DNA of 64,000 bases from Pseudomonas sp. BGr12 (GCF_030272895.1 NZ_JALRNF010000005.1:117718-181717), one strand, 5' to 3'. Shown: positions 1 to 10,419, counted from the stretch's first letter. Translations and numbers: made by a program. The notes: generated by a model not told the origin, from the letters alone.

Positions 1-219
1 CTGCCACGCACTACCGATGCCCTGAACAGTATTCTGGGACTGGTCGACCAGATGCAAGCGGTCGACACCACTGGCATTGAGCCACTGGCCCACCCCCTTG
101 AAGCCAGTCAGCGCCTGCGCGCCGATGTGGTAACAGAAAGTAACCAGCGCGACTCCTACCAGGCCATCGCTCCGTCGACGGAAAACGGCCTGTACCTGGT
201 TCCGAAAGTCATCGAGTAA
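1..219 (+). CDS. gatC: GatC, C-terminal part (amidotransferase subunit C)
   Basis: This is the last 72 codons of the small GatC subunit; the 5' end lies outside the window. GatC stabilises the GatA-GatB complex that amidates misacylated Glu-tRNA(Gln) and/or Asp-tRNA(Asn). The frame is open from base 1 and ends in TAA at 217-219. The tail (…[17 protein letters not shown] ending, with a preceding [13 protein letters not shown] stretch) is typical of the family. gatA starts 17 bases downstream, so gatC-gatA-gatB form one operon. Confidence 0.93.
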   Translation: MPRTTDALNSILGLVDQMQAVDTTGIEPLAHPLEASQRLRADVVTESNQRDSYQAIAPSTENGLYLVPKVIE

Positions 220-235
220 GGGAATAGAGCCTGCC

Positions 236-1687
236 ATGCATCAACTGACCCTGGCCGAGATCGCCCGCGGACTCGCCGACAAAGCCTTTTCCTCGGAAGA
301 GCTGACCCGCACCCTGCTGGCGCGGATCAACCAGCTCGATCCGCAACTCAACAGCTTCATCAGCGTCACCGAAGAGCTGGCCATCGGCCAGGCCCGTGCC
401 GCCGACGCCCGTCGTGCCGCCGGTGAGAACGGTGCCCTGCTCGGCGCGCCGATCGCCCACAAGGACCTGTTCTGCACCCAGGGCGTGCGCACCAGCTGCG
501 GCTCGAAGATGCTCGACAACTTCAAGGCGCCCTATGATGCCACGGTAGTAGCCAAGCTGGCCGCCGCCGGCACCGTGACCCTGGGCAAGACCAACATGGA
601 CGAGTTCGCCATGGGCTCGGCCAACGAATCGAGCCACTACGGCGCGGTGAAGAACCCGTGGAACCTGGAACACGTTCCGGGCGGCTCGTCCGGCGGTTCC
701 GCCGCCGCGGTCGCCGCGCGCCTGCTGCCCGGTGCCACCGGCACCGACACCGGCGGCTCGATCCGCCAGCCAGCGGCGCTGACCAACCTCACCGGCCTGA
801 AACCGACCTACGGTCGCGTCTCGCGCTGGGGTATGATCGCCTACGCCTCCAGCCTCGACCAGGGCGGCCCGATGGCCCGCACCGCCGAAGACTGCGCCCT
901 GCTGATGCAGGCCATGGCCGGTTTCGACCCCAAGGACTCCACCAGCATCGATGAGCCGGTGCCGGACTACAGCGCCAGCCTCAACGGCTCGCTGCAAGGC
1001 CTGCGCATCGGCCTGCCGAAGGAATACTTCGGCGCCGGTCTCGACCCGCGCATCGCCGAACTTGTCCAGGCCAGCGTCAAGGAGCTGGAAAAGCTTGGCG
1101 CCGTGGTCAAGGAAATCAGCCTGCCAAACATGCAGCACGGCATCCCGGCCTACTACGTGATCGCCCCGGCCGAAGCCTCGTCCAACCTGTCGCGTTTCGA
1201 CGGCGTGCGCTTCGGCTACCGCTGCGAGAACCCGGTCGACCTCACCGACCTGTACAAGCGCTCCCGGGGCGAAGGTTTCGGCAGTGAAGTACAGCGCCGG
1301 ATCATGGTCGGTACCTACGCCCTGTCGGCCGGCTACTACGACGCCTACTACCTGAAGGCGCAGAAGATCCGCCGCCTGATCAAGAACGACTTCATGGCCG
1401 CCTTCAATGAGGTCGACGTGATCCTCGGCCCGACCACGCCGAACCTGGCCTGGAAGATCGGCGCCAAGAACAGCGACCCGGTCGCCGCGTACCTGGAAGA
1501 CGTCTACACCATCACCGCCAACCTCGCCGGCCTGCCAGGCCTGTCGATGCCGGCCGGTTTCGTCGACGGTCTGCCGGTCGGCGTGCAACTGCTGGCCCCG
1601 TATTTCCAGGAAGGCCGCCTGCTCAACGTCGCGCACCGCTATCAGCAAGTGACTGATTGGCACACTCGCGCACCTAACGGCTTCTGA
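236..1687 (+). CDS. gatA: Asp/Glu-tRNA amidotransferase subunit A
   Basis: GatA is the glutaminase half of the GatCAB complex. It releases ammonia from glutamine (or asparagine), which is channelled to GatB. The protein is 483 residues, the normal length. The amidase-signature triad is visible: Lys76 in IAHKDLF, Ser151 in the [13 protein letters not shown] loop and the nucleophile Ser175 in [13 protein letters not shown] purine-rich AAGGGA lies upstream of the ATG. It sits between gatC and gatB, with 11 bases before gatB, so translation is probably coupled. Nothing is unusual. Confidence 0.97.
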   Translation: MHQLTLAEIARGLADKAFSSEELTRTLLARINQLDPQLNSFISVTEELAIGQARAADARRAAGENGALLGAPIAHKDLFCTQGVRTSCGSKMLDNFKAPYDATVVAKLAAAGTVTLGKTNMDEFAMGSANESSHYGAVKNPWNLEHVPGGSSGGSAAAVAARLLPGATGTDTGGSIRQPAALTNLTGLKPTYGRVSRWGMIAYASSLDQGGPMARTAEDCALLMQAMAGFDPKDSTSIDEPVPDYSASLNGSLQGLRIGLPKEYFGAGLDPRIAELVQASVKELEKLGAVVKEISLPNMQHGIPAYYVIAPAEASSNLSRFDGVRFGYRCENPVDLTDLYKRSRGEGFGSEVQRRIMVGTYALSAGYYDAYYLKAQKIRRLIKNDFMAAFNEVDVILGPTTPNLAWKIGAKNSDPVAAYLEDVYTITANLAGLPGLSMPAGFVDGLPVGVQLLAPYFQEGRLLNVAHRYQQVTDWHTRAPNGF

Positions 1688-1698
1688 GGGACCATCAC

Positions 1699-3144
<1,446 letters not shown>

Positions 3145-3160
3145 TTCGCGTTACCTGCTG

Positions 3161-3225
3161 ATCGCGGGGCAAGCCCGCTCCTACAGGGATTTCACAATCC
3201 TGTAGGAGCGGGCTTGCCCCGCGAT
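3161..3225. repeat. Paired REP palindrome downstream of gatB
   Basis: Two 25-base arms (3161-3185 and 3201-3225) are perfect inverted copies around a 15-base spacer. The core is CGCGGGGCAAGCCCGCTCC, the REP unit repeated through this window. It lies between the gatB stop and the ribosome-binding site of the next gene, so it could form a strong stem-loop in the transcript. Confidence 0.93.
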
Positions 3226-3251
3226 GGCTACACCTCGGAGCATTGGCATAC

Positions 3252-3623
3252 ATGTGGCGTCCCGTCAGCGCACTTGCGCTCTTCACCCTGCTGGCCGGCT
3301 GCGCCAGCCACGATATCGATCCCCGCGGTTACGACAAGACCGGCACCGCCTCCTATTACGGCTCCCGTCACCACGGCAAGCGTACTGCCAGTGGCGAGCC
3401 CTTCAACAAGAATGCCATGACCGCTGCCCATCGCAGCCTGCCCTTCGGCACCCGGGTCAAGGTCACCAACCTGAAAAACGACCGCAGCGTGGTGGTGCGC
3501 ATCAACGACCGTGGCCCGCATACCCGCGGCCGGCTGATCGACCTGTCACGCGCTGCCGCAGAAAAACTCGGCATGGTCCGTAGCGGAACGGCGCGGGTAC
3601 GGGTACAAAGTCTCAGCGACTGA
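3252..3623 (+). CDS. Small RlpA-like septal-ring lipoprotein (double-psi beta-barrel)
   Basis: A 123-residue predicted lipoprotein of the RlpA family. It has a short signal peptide ending in a lipobox (LLAGC), then one double-psi beta-barrel domain with GTASYYG, TASGEPFN, AAHRSLPFGT and VRINDRGPH motifs. Longer Pseudomonas RlpA proteins are lytic transglycosylases acting on peptide-free glycan at septa and carry a C-terminal SPOR domain. This one lacks SPOR, so its targeting must differ. I chose ATG 3252 (GGAG 11 bases upstream) over a TTG at 3243 only 2 bases from the same GGAG. Activity is inferred, not shown. Confidence 0.85.
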   Translation: MWRPVSALALFTLLAGCASHDIDPRGYDKTGTASYYGSRHHGKRTASGEPFNKNAMTAAHRSLPFGTRVKVTNLKNDRSVVVRINDRGPHTRGRLIDLSRAAAEKLGMVRSGTARVRVQSLSD

Positions 3624-3643
3624 CCCTGAAACGGAGTTCCATC

Positions 3644-4729
3644 ATTTTCGACCTGGCCGCGTTACCCACTTTCAGCCTGCTGCAACTGGCCTTTGGCCTG
3701 GTATTGCTGATCGCCGGCGCCGAACTGCTGGTGCGCGCGGCCCTGCGCCTGGCGGCCAGTCTGCAGGTACGCCCGCTGATCATCGGCCTGAGCCTGGTGG
3801 CGTTCGGCAGCAGCGCGCCGCAGCTAACCGTCAGCCTGCAAGCCGCCTACACCGGCGCCCCGGACGTTGCCGTGGGCAGCGTGATCGGCAGCAACATCTT
3901 CAACATCCTGGTGACCCTGGGCCTGGCCGCGCTGATCATTCCGCTGCGGGTCTCGCGGCAACTGGTGCGCCTGGATATCCCGCTGATGATCGGCGCCAGC
4001 CTGCTGGTCTACCTGCTGGCCCTCAACGAGATGCTCGGACGCGTCGAAGGTGCCCTGCTGCTGACCACCCTGATGGCCTACCTGGCAATCCTCTGGCATC
4101 AATCGCGTCACTACGCCCGCACCTACCCCGCCCCCGGTCCGCGACCGCAGCAAGGTGGCAGGTTCTGGTTCACCAGCCTGTTGCTGATGCTGACCGGCCT
4201 GGGCCTGCTGAGCCTGGCCGGGCATCTCCTGCTGGAGGCCGCCGTCGAAGTGGCAGTCGACCTGGGGTTGTCGGAACGGGTGGTCGGCCTGACCGTGGTC
4301 GCGATATGCACCTCACTGCCGGAAATGGCCACTTCGCTGATCGCTGCCCTGCGCGGTGAGCGGGAGATCGCGGTGGGCAACGTGATCGGCAGCAACCTGT
4401 TCAACCTGCTGGCCGTGCTGGGCCTGACCGCCCTGATCACACCTGAGCCGCTGTCGATCTCGCCCAACGCCCTGGATTTCGACCTGCCGGTGATGCTCGG
4501 TGTCGCCGCCTTGAGCCTGCCGGTGTTCTATTCGGGCTACCGGGTAACCCGCGCCGAAGGTCTGGTGTTTCTTGGCTTGTACCTGGCTTATGGTCTGCAC
4601 GTGGTGGCCTTCACCACCGGCATGCCGTTGGCCAGCCGCCTGGAAAAACTGATGCTGTTCTACGCACTGCCAGTGCTCGGGTCGCTGTTGCTGTTCACGA
4701 CCCTGCGCGCCTGGCGCCGCCAACACTAA
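3644..4729 (+). CDS. YrbG-type calcium/sodium antiporter family protein (non-canonical start)
   Basis: An inner-membrane protein of the CaCA superfamily, about 361 residues, with ten or so hydrophobic segments and the two family repeats. Repeat one has FGSSAPQLTVS and GSVIGSNIFNILVTLGL. Repeat two has ICTSLPEMATS and GNVIGSNLFNLLAVLGL. The acidic residue normally found in the first repeat (GTSLPE type) is Gln60 here, while Glu227 is kept in the second, so ion specificity is uncertain. No ATG, GTG or TTG lies between the GGAG at 3633-3636 and the first membrane helix. ATT at 3644 (7-base spacing) or ATC at 3641 is the best start; a TTG at 3704 would cut into helix one. Confidence 0.8.
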   Translation: MFDLAALPTFSLLQLAFGLVLLIAGAELLVRAALRLAASLQVRPLIIGLSLVAFGSSAPQLTVSLQAAYTGAPDVAVGSVIGSNIFNILVTLGLAALIIPLRVSRQLVRLDIPLMIGASLLVYLLALNEMLGRVEGALLLTTLMAYLAILWHQSRHYARTYPAPGPRPQQGGRFWFTSLLLMLTGLGLLSLAGHLLLEAAVEVAVDLGLSERVVGLTVVAICTSLPEMATSLIAALRGEREIAVGNVIGSNLFNLLAVLGLTALITPEPLSISPNALDFDLPVMLGVAALSLPVFYSGYRVTRAEGLVFLGLYLAYGLHVVAFTTGMPLASRLEKLMLFYALPVLGSLLLFTTLRAWRRQH

Positions 4730-4739
4730 GGAAAACAAC

Positions 4740-5117
4740 ATGGGCGACAACACTAAATCCGGCGAACAGGTTCGCCGCCAGGTCATGGGCGATGCCTTCG
4801 TCGATCGCGCGCTGGGCAATGCCACCGACTTCACCCAGCCGTTGCAGGACTTCGTCAATGAACACGCCTGGGGCAGCGTCTGGAGCCGTGAGGGGCTGCC
4901 GCTGAAAACCCGCAGCCTGATCACCCTGGCCGCGCTGACCGCGCTCAAATGCCCGCAGGAACTCAAGGGCCACGTGCGTGGCGCCTTGAACAACGGTTGC
5001 ACGGTCGAGGAGATTCGCGAAGCGCTGCTGCATTGCGCAGTGTATGCCGGCGTTCCGGCCGCTATCGATGCGTTTCGCGCCGCCCAGGAAGTGATCGACA
5101 GCTACCAGCAGGGCTGA
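4740..5117 (+). CDS. Carboxymuconolactone decarboxylase family protein
   Basis: A 125-residue all-helical protein resembling PcaC, 4-carboxymuconolactone decarboxylase of the protocatechuate branch of the beta-ketoadipate pathway. The core LKTRSLITLAALTALKCP and GHVRGALNNGCTVEEIREALLHCAVYAGVPA follow the family pattern. It lacks the CxxC pair of the AhpD-type peroxidase relatives and has a single Cys followed by GH. No other pca gene is nearby, so a role in protocatechuate breakdown is not supported by context. It starts 11 bases after the antiporter stop and may be co-transcribed. Confidence 0.83.
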   Translation: MGDNTKSGEQVRRQVMGDAFVDRALGNATDFTQPLQDFVNEHAWGSVWSREGLPLKTRSLITLAALTALKCPQELKGHVRGALNNGCTVEEIREALLHCAVYAGVPAAIDAFRAAQEVIDSYQQG

Positions 5118-5130
5118 CGCTCACTCCAGG

Positions 5131-5175
5131 GCAAGGCCGTCAGTTGCTGGCGACGGCGGCCTTGCGGCTCTTTTT
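5131..5175 (+). terminator. Convergent terminator hairpin overlapping the permease stop codon
   Basis: Arms GCAAGGCCG (5131-5139) and CGGCCTTGC (5157-5165) form a 9-bp stem, followed on the plus strand by a T-rich run (TCTTTTTCTTC). It would end the plus-strand transcript of the decarboxylase-like gene. The right arm lies inside the 3' coding end of the convergent permease gene, whose stop is at 5140-5142. Confidence 0.65.
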
Positions 5176-6513
5176 CTTCAGCCAGAACGCCACACCCAGT
5201 GCGCCGATCCATGCCGGGATCAACAGCACCGAGATGCGAATCGGCGGGGTCAGGTACATCACTACCAGGATCAACCCGATGAACGCCAGGCACAGGTAGT
5301 TGGTCAGCGGATGCCCCCAGCTCTTGTAGAAGGTCGACTCACCGGCCGCCTGCTTGGCCCGGCGGAACTTCAGGTGGGTGATGCTGATACTGGCCCAGTT
5401 GATCACCAGCGCCGACACCGCCAGGGCCATCAGCAGACCGAATGCCTCACCCGGCATCAGGTAGTTGATCAGCACGCACAGACCGGTGGCCAGGGCCGAG
5501 ACGCCCAGTGCGGTCAGCGGTACGCCACGACGGTTGATCTTCAGCAAGGCCCGCGGCGCATCGCCCTGGCTGGCCAGGCCGAACAGCATGCGGCTGTTGC
5601 AGTACACGCAGCTGTTGTAGACCGACAACGCCGCCGTCAGCACCACCACGTTGAGGATGGTCGCCACCAGGTTGCTGTCCAGGTTGTGGAAGATCATCAC
5701 GAACGGACTGCCGCCCTGCACCACGTTCTGCCAGGGGTACAGCGACAGCAGCACCGCCAGGGCGCCGATGTAGAAGATCAGGATCCGATACACCACCTGG
5801 TTGGTGGCCCGGGGAATGCTGTAGCGTGGGTTGTCTGCTTCGGCAGCGGTGATACCCACCAGCTCCAGGCCGCCAAACGAGAACATGATCACGGCCAGGG
5901 CCATGATCAGCCCGGTAATGCCATTGGGGAAGAAACCACCGAACTGCCACAGGTTGGCGACACTGGCATCCGGTCCGCCGTTGCCGCTGGCCAGCAGCCA
6001 GGCGCCGAAACCGATCATGCTGACGATGGCGATCACCTTGACCAGGGCGAACCAGAACTCCAGCTCACCATAGACTTTCACCTGGGTGAGGTTGATCAGG
6101 TTGATCACCACGAAGAAGATCGCCGCCGTCGCCCAGGTCGGGAAGTCCGGCCACCAGTACTGCACGTAGATACCCACGGCGGTCAGTTCGGCCATCCCCA
6201 CCAGCACGTAGACCACCCAGTAGTTCCAGCCAGAGACGAAACCGGCAAACTCGTTCCAGTAGCGGTGGGCAAAGTGGCTGAAGCTGCCGGCGACCGGCTC
6301 GTCGACCACCATCTCGCCCAACTGGCGCATGATGAAGAAGGCCATCAGGCCGGCAATGGCATAGCCCAGCAGCACGGACGGGCCGGCCATCTGGATGGTC
6401 TGGGCAATCCCCAGGAACAGGCCGGTACCGATGGCGCCCCCTAGGGCGATCAACTGGATATGGCGATTTTTCAACCCGCGTTGCAAGCGCTCCGGGGTGT
6501 GCTGGTCTTGCAT
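5140..6513 (-). CDS. AAT-family amino acid permease (APC superfamily)
   Basis: A 457-residue cytoplasmic-membrane permease with about twelve hydrophobic segments. The amino-acid-transporter signature is clear: LKNRHIQLIALGGAIGTGLFLG at residues 14-35, then GEMVVDEPVAGSFSHFA and FSFGGLELVGITAAEADNPR. It should import one or more amino acids by proton symport. The family includes AroP, CycA, GabP, ProY and AnsP types and I cannot assign the substrate. It is convergent with the decarboxylase-like gene and stands alone on its strand; the AEC carrier gene is upstream. Confidence 0.9.
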   Translation of the reverse strand: MQDQHTPERLQRGLKNRHIQLIALGGAIGTGLFLGIAQTIQMAGPSVLLGYAIAGLMAFFIMRQLGEMVVDEPVAGSFSHFAHRYWNEFAGFVSGWNYWVVYVLVGMAELTAVGIYVQYWWPDFPTWATAAIFFVVINLINLTQVKVYGELEFWFALVKVIAIVSMIGFGAWLLASGNGGPDASVANLWQFGGFFPNGITGLIMALAVIMFSFGGLELVGITAAEADNPRYSIPRATNQVVYRILIFYIGALAVLLSLYPWQNVVQGGSPFVMIFHNLDSNLVATILNVVVLTAALSVYNSCVYCNSRMLFGLASQGDAPRALLKINRRGVPLTALGVSALATGLCVLINYLMPGEAFGLLMALAVSALVINWASISITHLKFRRAKQAAGESTFYKSWGHPLTNYLCLAFIGLILVVMYLTPPIRISVLLIPAWIGALGVAFWLKKKSRKAAVASN

Positions 6514-6565
6514 GAAGTGTCCTCGAAGGTAAGAGGCTGTGTTTGCGTTGTTATTGCGACAGGAT

Positions 6566-7507
6566 CTAGATCCAGCCGCCCCACTGCAAGAAAAAGATGC
6601 CGATATTGGTGGTAATGGCGGCCATCAGGGTGGTTATGACGATGATCGCCGCCGCCAGTTCGTGGTTACCGTTGCTGGACCTGGCCATGACATAGCTGGC
6701 CGCCGCCGTCGGACTGCCGAAGTACAGGAACAGGATACCCAGTTCCGCTCCGCGATAGCCCCAGAGCCAGGCGCCGAAGGTGGCCAGCAGCGGCAGCCAG
6801 ACCATTTTCAGCAAGCTGACGCTGACCGCCAGTGAGCCACTCTGGCGCAACGAGGCCAGCGACAGGGTGCCGCCGATGCAGATCAGCGCCAGGGGCAGGG
6901 TCATCTGCGCCAGGTAGTCGCCCGAGGTCAGCAACCAGTTCGGCAGCGCCACTTGCCCGTAGGCCAGTGCCCCGGCCAGCAACACGCTGATGATCAGCGG
7001 GTTGCGCAGGATGCTCTTGAAGATGCTCCAGGGGTCGGACTTGGTACTCGGGCTGTAGACCGCCAGCACCACCACCGACAACGAGTTGTAGAGCAGGATC
7101 ACCAGGCCGGCGAGGACCGCGCCCAGGGAGATACCGTAGTCGCCGTACATGCTCGCCGCCAGCGCCAGGCCGATCACCCCGTTGTTGCCGCGAAACGCGC
7201 CCTGGGTGTAGACCCCGCGGTCTTCACGCGGGCAGCGCCAGATCGCCAGGCCCCAGGCAAGGCCGAAACCGACCAGGGTAGCAATGGCGAAGTAGAGCAA
7301 CAGGCCCGGCTGCACGGCGGTGGTCAGGTCGGCGTGGTAGATCCCCAGGAACAGCAGCGCCGGCATGCAGACGTTGAACACCAGCTTTGATGCCGTGTGG
7401 ATGAAGCCATCATTGATCGCATTGATGCGCTTGAGCAGCACGCCCATGAACAACATGGCAAAGACCGGAGCCGTGATGTTCAGTGTCTGGAGAAAAAGGG
7501 CGAGCAT
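6566..7507 (-). CDS. AEC-family (auxin efflux carrier-like) transporter
   Basis: A 313-residue integral membrane protein with two five-helix halves, as in the AEC/PIN-like bacterial carriers. Recognisable parts are the N-terminal ITAPVFAMLFMGVLLKR, the central FRGNNGVIGLALAASMYGD with a helix-breaking element, and the C-terminal FLYFGSPTAAASYVMARSSNGNHELAA. Bacterial members include malonate (MdcF-like) and other organic-acid carriers; the substrate here is unknown. It is the upstream neighbour of the amino-acid permease on the same strand, 52 bases away. Confidence 0.87.
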   Translation of the reverse strand: MLALFLQTLNITAPVFAMLFMGVLLKRINAINDGFIHTASKLVFNVCMPALLFLGIYHADLTTAVQPGLLLYFAIATLVGFGLAWGLAIWRCPREDRGVYTQGAFRGNNGVIGLALAASMYGDYGISLGAVLAGLVILLYNSLSVVVLAVYSPSTKSDPWSIFKSILRNPLIISVLLAGALAYGQVALPNWLLTSGDYLAQMTLPLALICIGGTLSLASLRQSGSLAVSVSLLKMVWLPLLATFGAWLWGYRGAELGILFLYFGSPTAAASYVMARSSNGNHELAAAIIVITTLMAAITTNIGIFFLQWGGWI

Positions 7508-7591
7508 GCTGGGTGGTTCCGGTGGCTGTCGTTAGGGGGCTAATGATACGCCAGCTCAGCGGTTGCTGTGTCGATGGATGGAGCAAGGGAT

Positions 7592-7684
7592 CGTAGCCGC
7601 TGCCGCCAGGGGTGGGAGCGGGCTTGTCCCGCGATTGATCTCACCGCCGCATCGCGGGGCAAGCCCGCTCCCACAGCGGCTACG
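7592..7684. repeat. Extended inverted repeat containing two REP units
   Basis: Outer arms CGTAGCCGCTG (7592-7602) and CAGCGGCTACG (7674-7684) enclose two inverted REP cores, GTGGGAGCGGGCTTGTCCCG from 7612 and its counterpart ending at 7674. The left core has one change (TGTCC for TGCCC). It lies between the AEC carrier gene and the 3' end of roxR. Confidence 0.88.
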
Positions 7685-7686
7685 GT

Positions 7687-8247
7687 TCAGCGGCGGACCG
7701 GGCGCTTCTGAAGCTTGCGCTGCAAGGTCCGCCGGTGCATGCCCAACGCCCTGGCGGTGGCGGAAATGTTGCCTTCGTGCTCGGTCAGCACGCGCTGGAT
7801 GTGCTCCCACTGCAGGCGGTCGACCGACATCGGGTTTTCCGGCACCAGGCTGTCCAGGTCGGCGTGCTCGGACAGCAGCGCCGCCAGCACGTCGTCGGCA
7901 TCGGCCGGTTTGCACAGGTAGTTGCAGGCACCGCGCTTGATCGCCTCGACGGCGGTGGCAATGCTCGAGTAACCGGTGAGGATCACCACGCGCATCTCGG
8001 GGTCGAGCTCAAGCAGCTTGGGCAGCAGCACCAGGCCCGAGTCGCCGTCCATCTTCAGGTCGAGGGTGGCGTAGTCCGGCACGTCCTGCTGGGCCAGCAG
8101 CAGCCCTTCTTCGGCAGAACCTGCGGTGCTCACGCGAAAACCACGACGGCTCATGGCCCGGGCCATGACCCGGGTAAAGGTGGCGTCATCATCGACCAGC
8201 AGCAGGTGCGGGAGCTCCTCGCCTTCAACCTGGATTTCATCACTCAT
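7687..8247 (-). CDS. roxR: Redox response regulator RoxR (RegA/PrrA/ActR family)
   Basis: A 186-residue response regulator with an N-terminal receiver domain. HLLLVDDDATF carries the acidic pocket, the phosphoacceptor Asp is in ATLDLKMDGD, and ILTGYSS and LCKPAD follow. The C-terminal Fis-type helix-turn-helix has the RegA-family ending (HIQRVLTEHEGNISATARALGMHRRTLQRKL). It should adjust respiratory and carbon-flux genes to redox state. I use the ATG at 8247, which shares TGATG with the roxS stop, so translation is coupled to roxS; a GTG one codon upstream is possible. A REP structure follows the gene. Confidence 0.95.
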   Translation of the reverse strand: MSDEIQVEGEELPHLLLVDDDATFTRVMARAMSRRGFRVSTAGSAEEGLLLAQQDVPDYATLDLKMDGDSGLVLLPKLLELDPEMRVVILTGYSSIATAVEAIKRGACNYLCKPADADDVLAALLSEHADLDSLVPENPMSVDRLQWEHIQRVLTEHEGNISATARALGMHRRTLQRKLQKRPVRR

Positions 8248-9503
8248 CACACTTCTCCTCGCGCATCACGCGGCAGGCGCAGCTCGGTGAGCGTACCGCC
8301 TTCCTCATGACTATAGAGTTTTACCGAGCCGCCAGCACGGGTGACGCTGGCCTTGCTCAAGAACAGGCCCAGGCCGAAACCTTTGCCCTTGGTGGTAAAG
8401 AACGGCTTGCCGAGCGACTCGGCGATGGCCGCCGGCACGCCCGGGCCATGGTCGCGGATGCTGATGACCATGTCCTGCGCATCCCAGTCCAGGCGCACTT
8501 CCAGCTCGTCCGGGCAGGCATCGGCGGCATTGTTGAGCAGGTTCAGCAACGCCTGGGTCAGGTCCGGCGGCGGTGCCAGGCGCGGCACGTTGCCCTGCCC
8601 CAGGCGCTGGAAGCGGTAACTGGCCTCGGGGCGCATCAGGTGCCAGCGGTTCAGGGCTTCATCCAGCCAGGCCGTGACGTCCTGGTTTTCCACCGCCATG
8701 CGCCGGTTGGCCTCGGCGGCTCGCACCAGGTTCTGCAGGGTTTCCTTGCACAGCTTGACCTGGTCCTGCAGCACCGCCAGGTCTTCCTGCAGCAGCGGGT
8801 CGCTGTGGTCCTGGCGCATTTCCTTGATCAGCACGCTCATGGTCGCCAATGGCGTGCCCAGCTCATGGGCCGCGCCGGCGGCCTGGGTGGCGACGGCCAG
8901 CAATTGCTCGTCGCGCAGGCCTTCTTCGCGGCGCTCGGCACGCAACTGCTCCTGGCGACGCATCTCTTCGGCCATTTTCGCGGCAAAGAAGGTGATCACC
9001 GCAGCCGCCAGGGCGATGCTCAGCCACATGCCGTAGACCTGCATCTTTTCCCGCGCCATGGGGAAGGTCTCCAGCGGGTAGAACTGCACCAGCAACAGGC
9101 TGTAGGCGGCCAGGGCAATGCCCGAAAGGACCAGCGAATAGACCCAGGGCAAGGTCACCGCGGCGATGGCCAGCGGCACCAGGTAATAGGACACGAAGGG
9201 GTTGGTCGAGCCCCCGGAGTAATAGAGCAAGGCGCTGTGGATCAGCAGATCGCAGGCCAGCTGGAAGGCGTATTCAAGCTCGGTGACCGGCAACGACAGG
9301 CGCAGGCGCAAGGCGGTGAAGGCGCACAGCAGGCTCGACAGGCCAAGGGTGACCACCAGCGAAAACCACGGCAGCGGCAGCAGCTCGGTCCAGTAGGCGA
9401 CGCCCACGGAGCCGGCCTGGGCGGCCAGTACCAGGATGCGGATGAAGGTCAGGCGCCAGAGGTTCTGGCGGGTAGCGGACAACAATTGTACGGGGGCGAG
9501 CAT
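8247..9503 (-). CDS. roxS: Redox sensor histidine kinase RoxS (RegB/PrrB family)
   Basis: A 418-residue inner-membrane kinase. Six hydrophobic helices fill residues 20-175 and include GGSTNPF at 97-103, the quinone-sensing motif of RegB/PrrB proteins. The HisKA box has His213 in GAAHELGTPL. The ATP-binding domain has NAADAC, DHGPGVP and the GKGFGLGLFLSKA glycine box. The longest frame begins at 9590, but ATG 9503 has AGGAG correctly spaced and starts just before the first helix. It is the first gene of a roxS-roxR operon and is divergent from the SIMPL-domain gene. Confidence 0.95.
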   Translation of the reverse strand: MLAPVQLLSATRQNLWRLTFIRILVLAAQAGSVGVAYWTELLPLPWFSLVVTLGLSSLLCAFTALRLRLSLPVTELEYAFQLACDLLIHSALLYYSGGSTNPFVSYYLVPLAIAAVTLPWVYSLVLSGIALAAYSLLLVQFYPLETFPMAREKMQVYGMWLSIALAAAVITFFAAKMAEEMRRQEQLRAERREEGLRDEQLLAVATQAAGAAHELGTPLATMSVLIKEMRQDHSDPLLQEDLAVLQDQVKLCKETLQNLVRAAEANRRMAVENQDVTAWLDEALNRWHLMRPEASYRFQRLGQGNVPRLAPPPDLTQALLNLLNNAADACPDELEVRLDWDAQDMVISIRDHGPGVPAAIAESLGKPFFTTKGKGFGLGLFLSKASVTRAGGSVKLYSHEEGGTLTELRLPRDARGEV

Positions 9504-9705
9504 GAGCTCTCCTGATGAGTGCTCCAGGGCGAATCGTGGCGAGTATACCGAAGCTGCGCGACGGTCTGCAGTGATGCGGCAAAGCGCCACACTTTATTAC
9601 ACATCAATGATGGCCTTTTTGAACCTCACTACACTCCTGCAGGTCTCATGGGCCTGCGTGGAATGGATTCGACAGCGTCCACGCCTCATTTTCAAGGAGT
9701 CAAAC
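9504..9705. promoter_or_regulatory. Divergent promoter region between roxS and the SIMPL-domain gene
   Basis: About 200 bases serve both divergent genes. On the plus strand the leader of the SIMPL gene can fold: arms GCGTGGA (9656-9662) and TCCACGC (9678-9684) form a 7-bp stem ending ten bases before the AAGGAG ribosome-binding site at 9694. A GCAGG/CCTGC pair lies just before it. No confident -35/-10 pair was assigned. Confidence 0.4.
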
Positions 9706-10419
9706 ATGCTTAATTCCCGCCGCAGCGCCGCCCTCGTGATGGCCACCAGCCTGCTCGCCAGCCTGCCGGCGCTGGCCGAACAAGCGCCGCGCTACAACCA
9801 GATTTCGCTGCGCGCCGAAGTCAGCAAGGAAGTGGCCCGCGACCTGATGGTCGTGACCCTCTACAGCGAAGCGCAGAACACCGACCCGGGCAAACTGGCC
9901 AAGGAAATCACCGAGACCATGAACAAGGCGGTGCAGCAGGCCCGCGAGGTGAAGCAGGTCAAGATCAGCCAGGGCAGCCGTAACAGCTACCCGATCTACG
10001 ACAACAAGGGCCAGAAGATCACCGGCTGGCGCGAACGCGCCGAGCTGCGCCTGGAAAGCGCCGACTTCCCGGCCCTGTCCAAACTCACCGGCGAGTTGCT
10101 GCAACAGCTGAAGATGGGCGGCATGGACTTCTCCATCGCCCCGGCCACGCGCAAGAGCAGTGAAGACGAGCTGCTCAAGGATGCGGTCAACGCCTTCAAG
10201 ACCCGCGCGCAACTGGCCACCGAGGCCCTGGGCGGCAAAGGCTACAAAGTGGTCAACCTGAACCTCAACAGCAGCGGCTACCCGCACCCCTACGCCCGTA
10301 GCGCGCCGATGATGATGAAAGCCGAGATGGCCGGCGATGCCGCGCCTGCACCGGACATCGAGGCCGGCACCAGCCAGGTCAGCCTCAGCGCCGACGGCAC
10401 CATCGAAGTGCAGATGTAA
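9706..10419 (+). CDS. SIMPL-domain (DUF541) periplasmic protein
   Basis: A 237-residue exported protein. It has a signal peptide (LVMATSLLASLPALAEQ) cleaved near residue 24, then a SIMPL/DUF541 domain. The domain is recognised by NQISLRAEVSKEVARDLMVVTLYSE, the VKQVKISQGSRNSYPIYD segment, GWRERAELRLES and the C-terminal VSLSADGTIEV strand. Members form oligomeric periplasmic or outer-membrane-linked assemblies of poorly defined function; some have been tied to oxidative-stress protection. ATG 9706 has AAGGAG six bases upstream. It is divergent from roxS and followed by a strong hairpin. Confidence 0.88.
   Translation: MLNSRRSAALVMATSLLASLPALAEQAPRYNQISLRAEVSKEVARDLMVVTLYSEAQNTDPGKLAKEITETMNKAVQQAREVKQVKISQGSRNSYPIYDNKGQKITGWRERAELRLESADFPALSKLTGELLQQLKMGGMDFSIAPATRKSSEDELLKDAVNAFKTRAQLATEALGGKGYKVVNLNLNSSGYPHPYARSAPMMMKAEMAGDAAPAPDIEAGTSQVSLSADGTIEVQM

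Noticed and set aside
209..1663. 484-residue open frame on the minus strand opposite gatA
   Set aside because: It is an antisense shadow of a high-G+C gene. The translation is low-complexity (Gly/Val/His/Gln-rich), without known motifs, and gatA is unmistakable.
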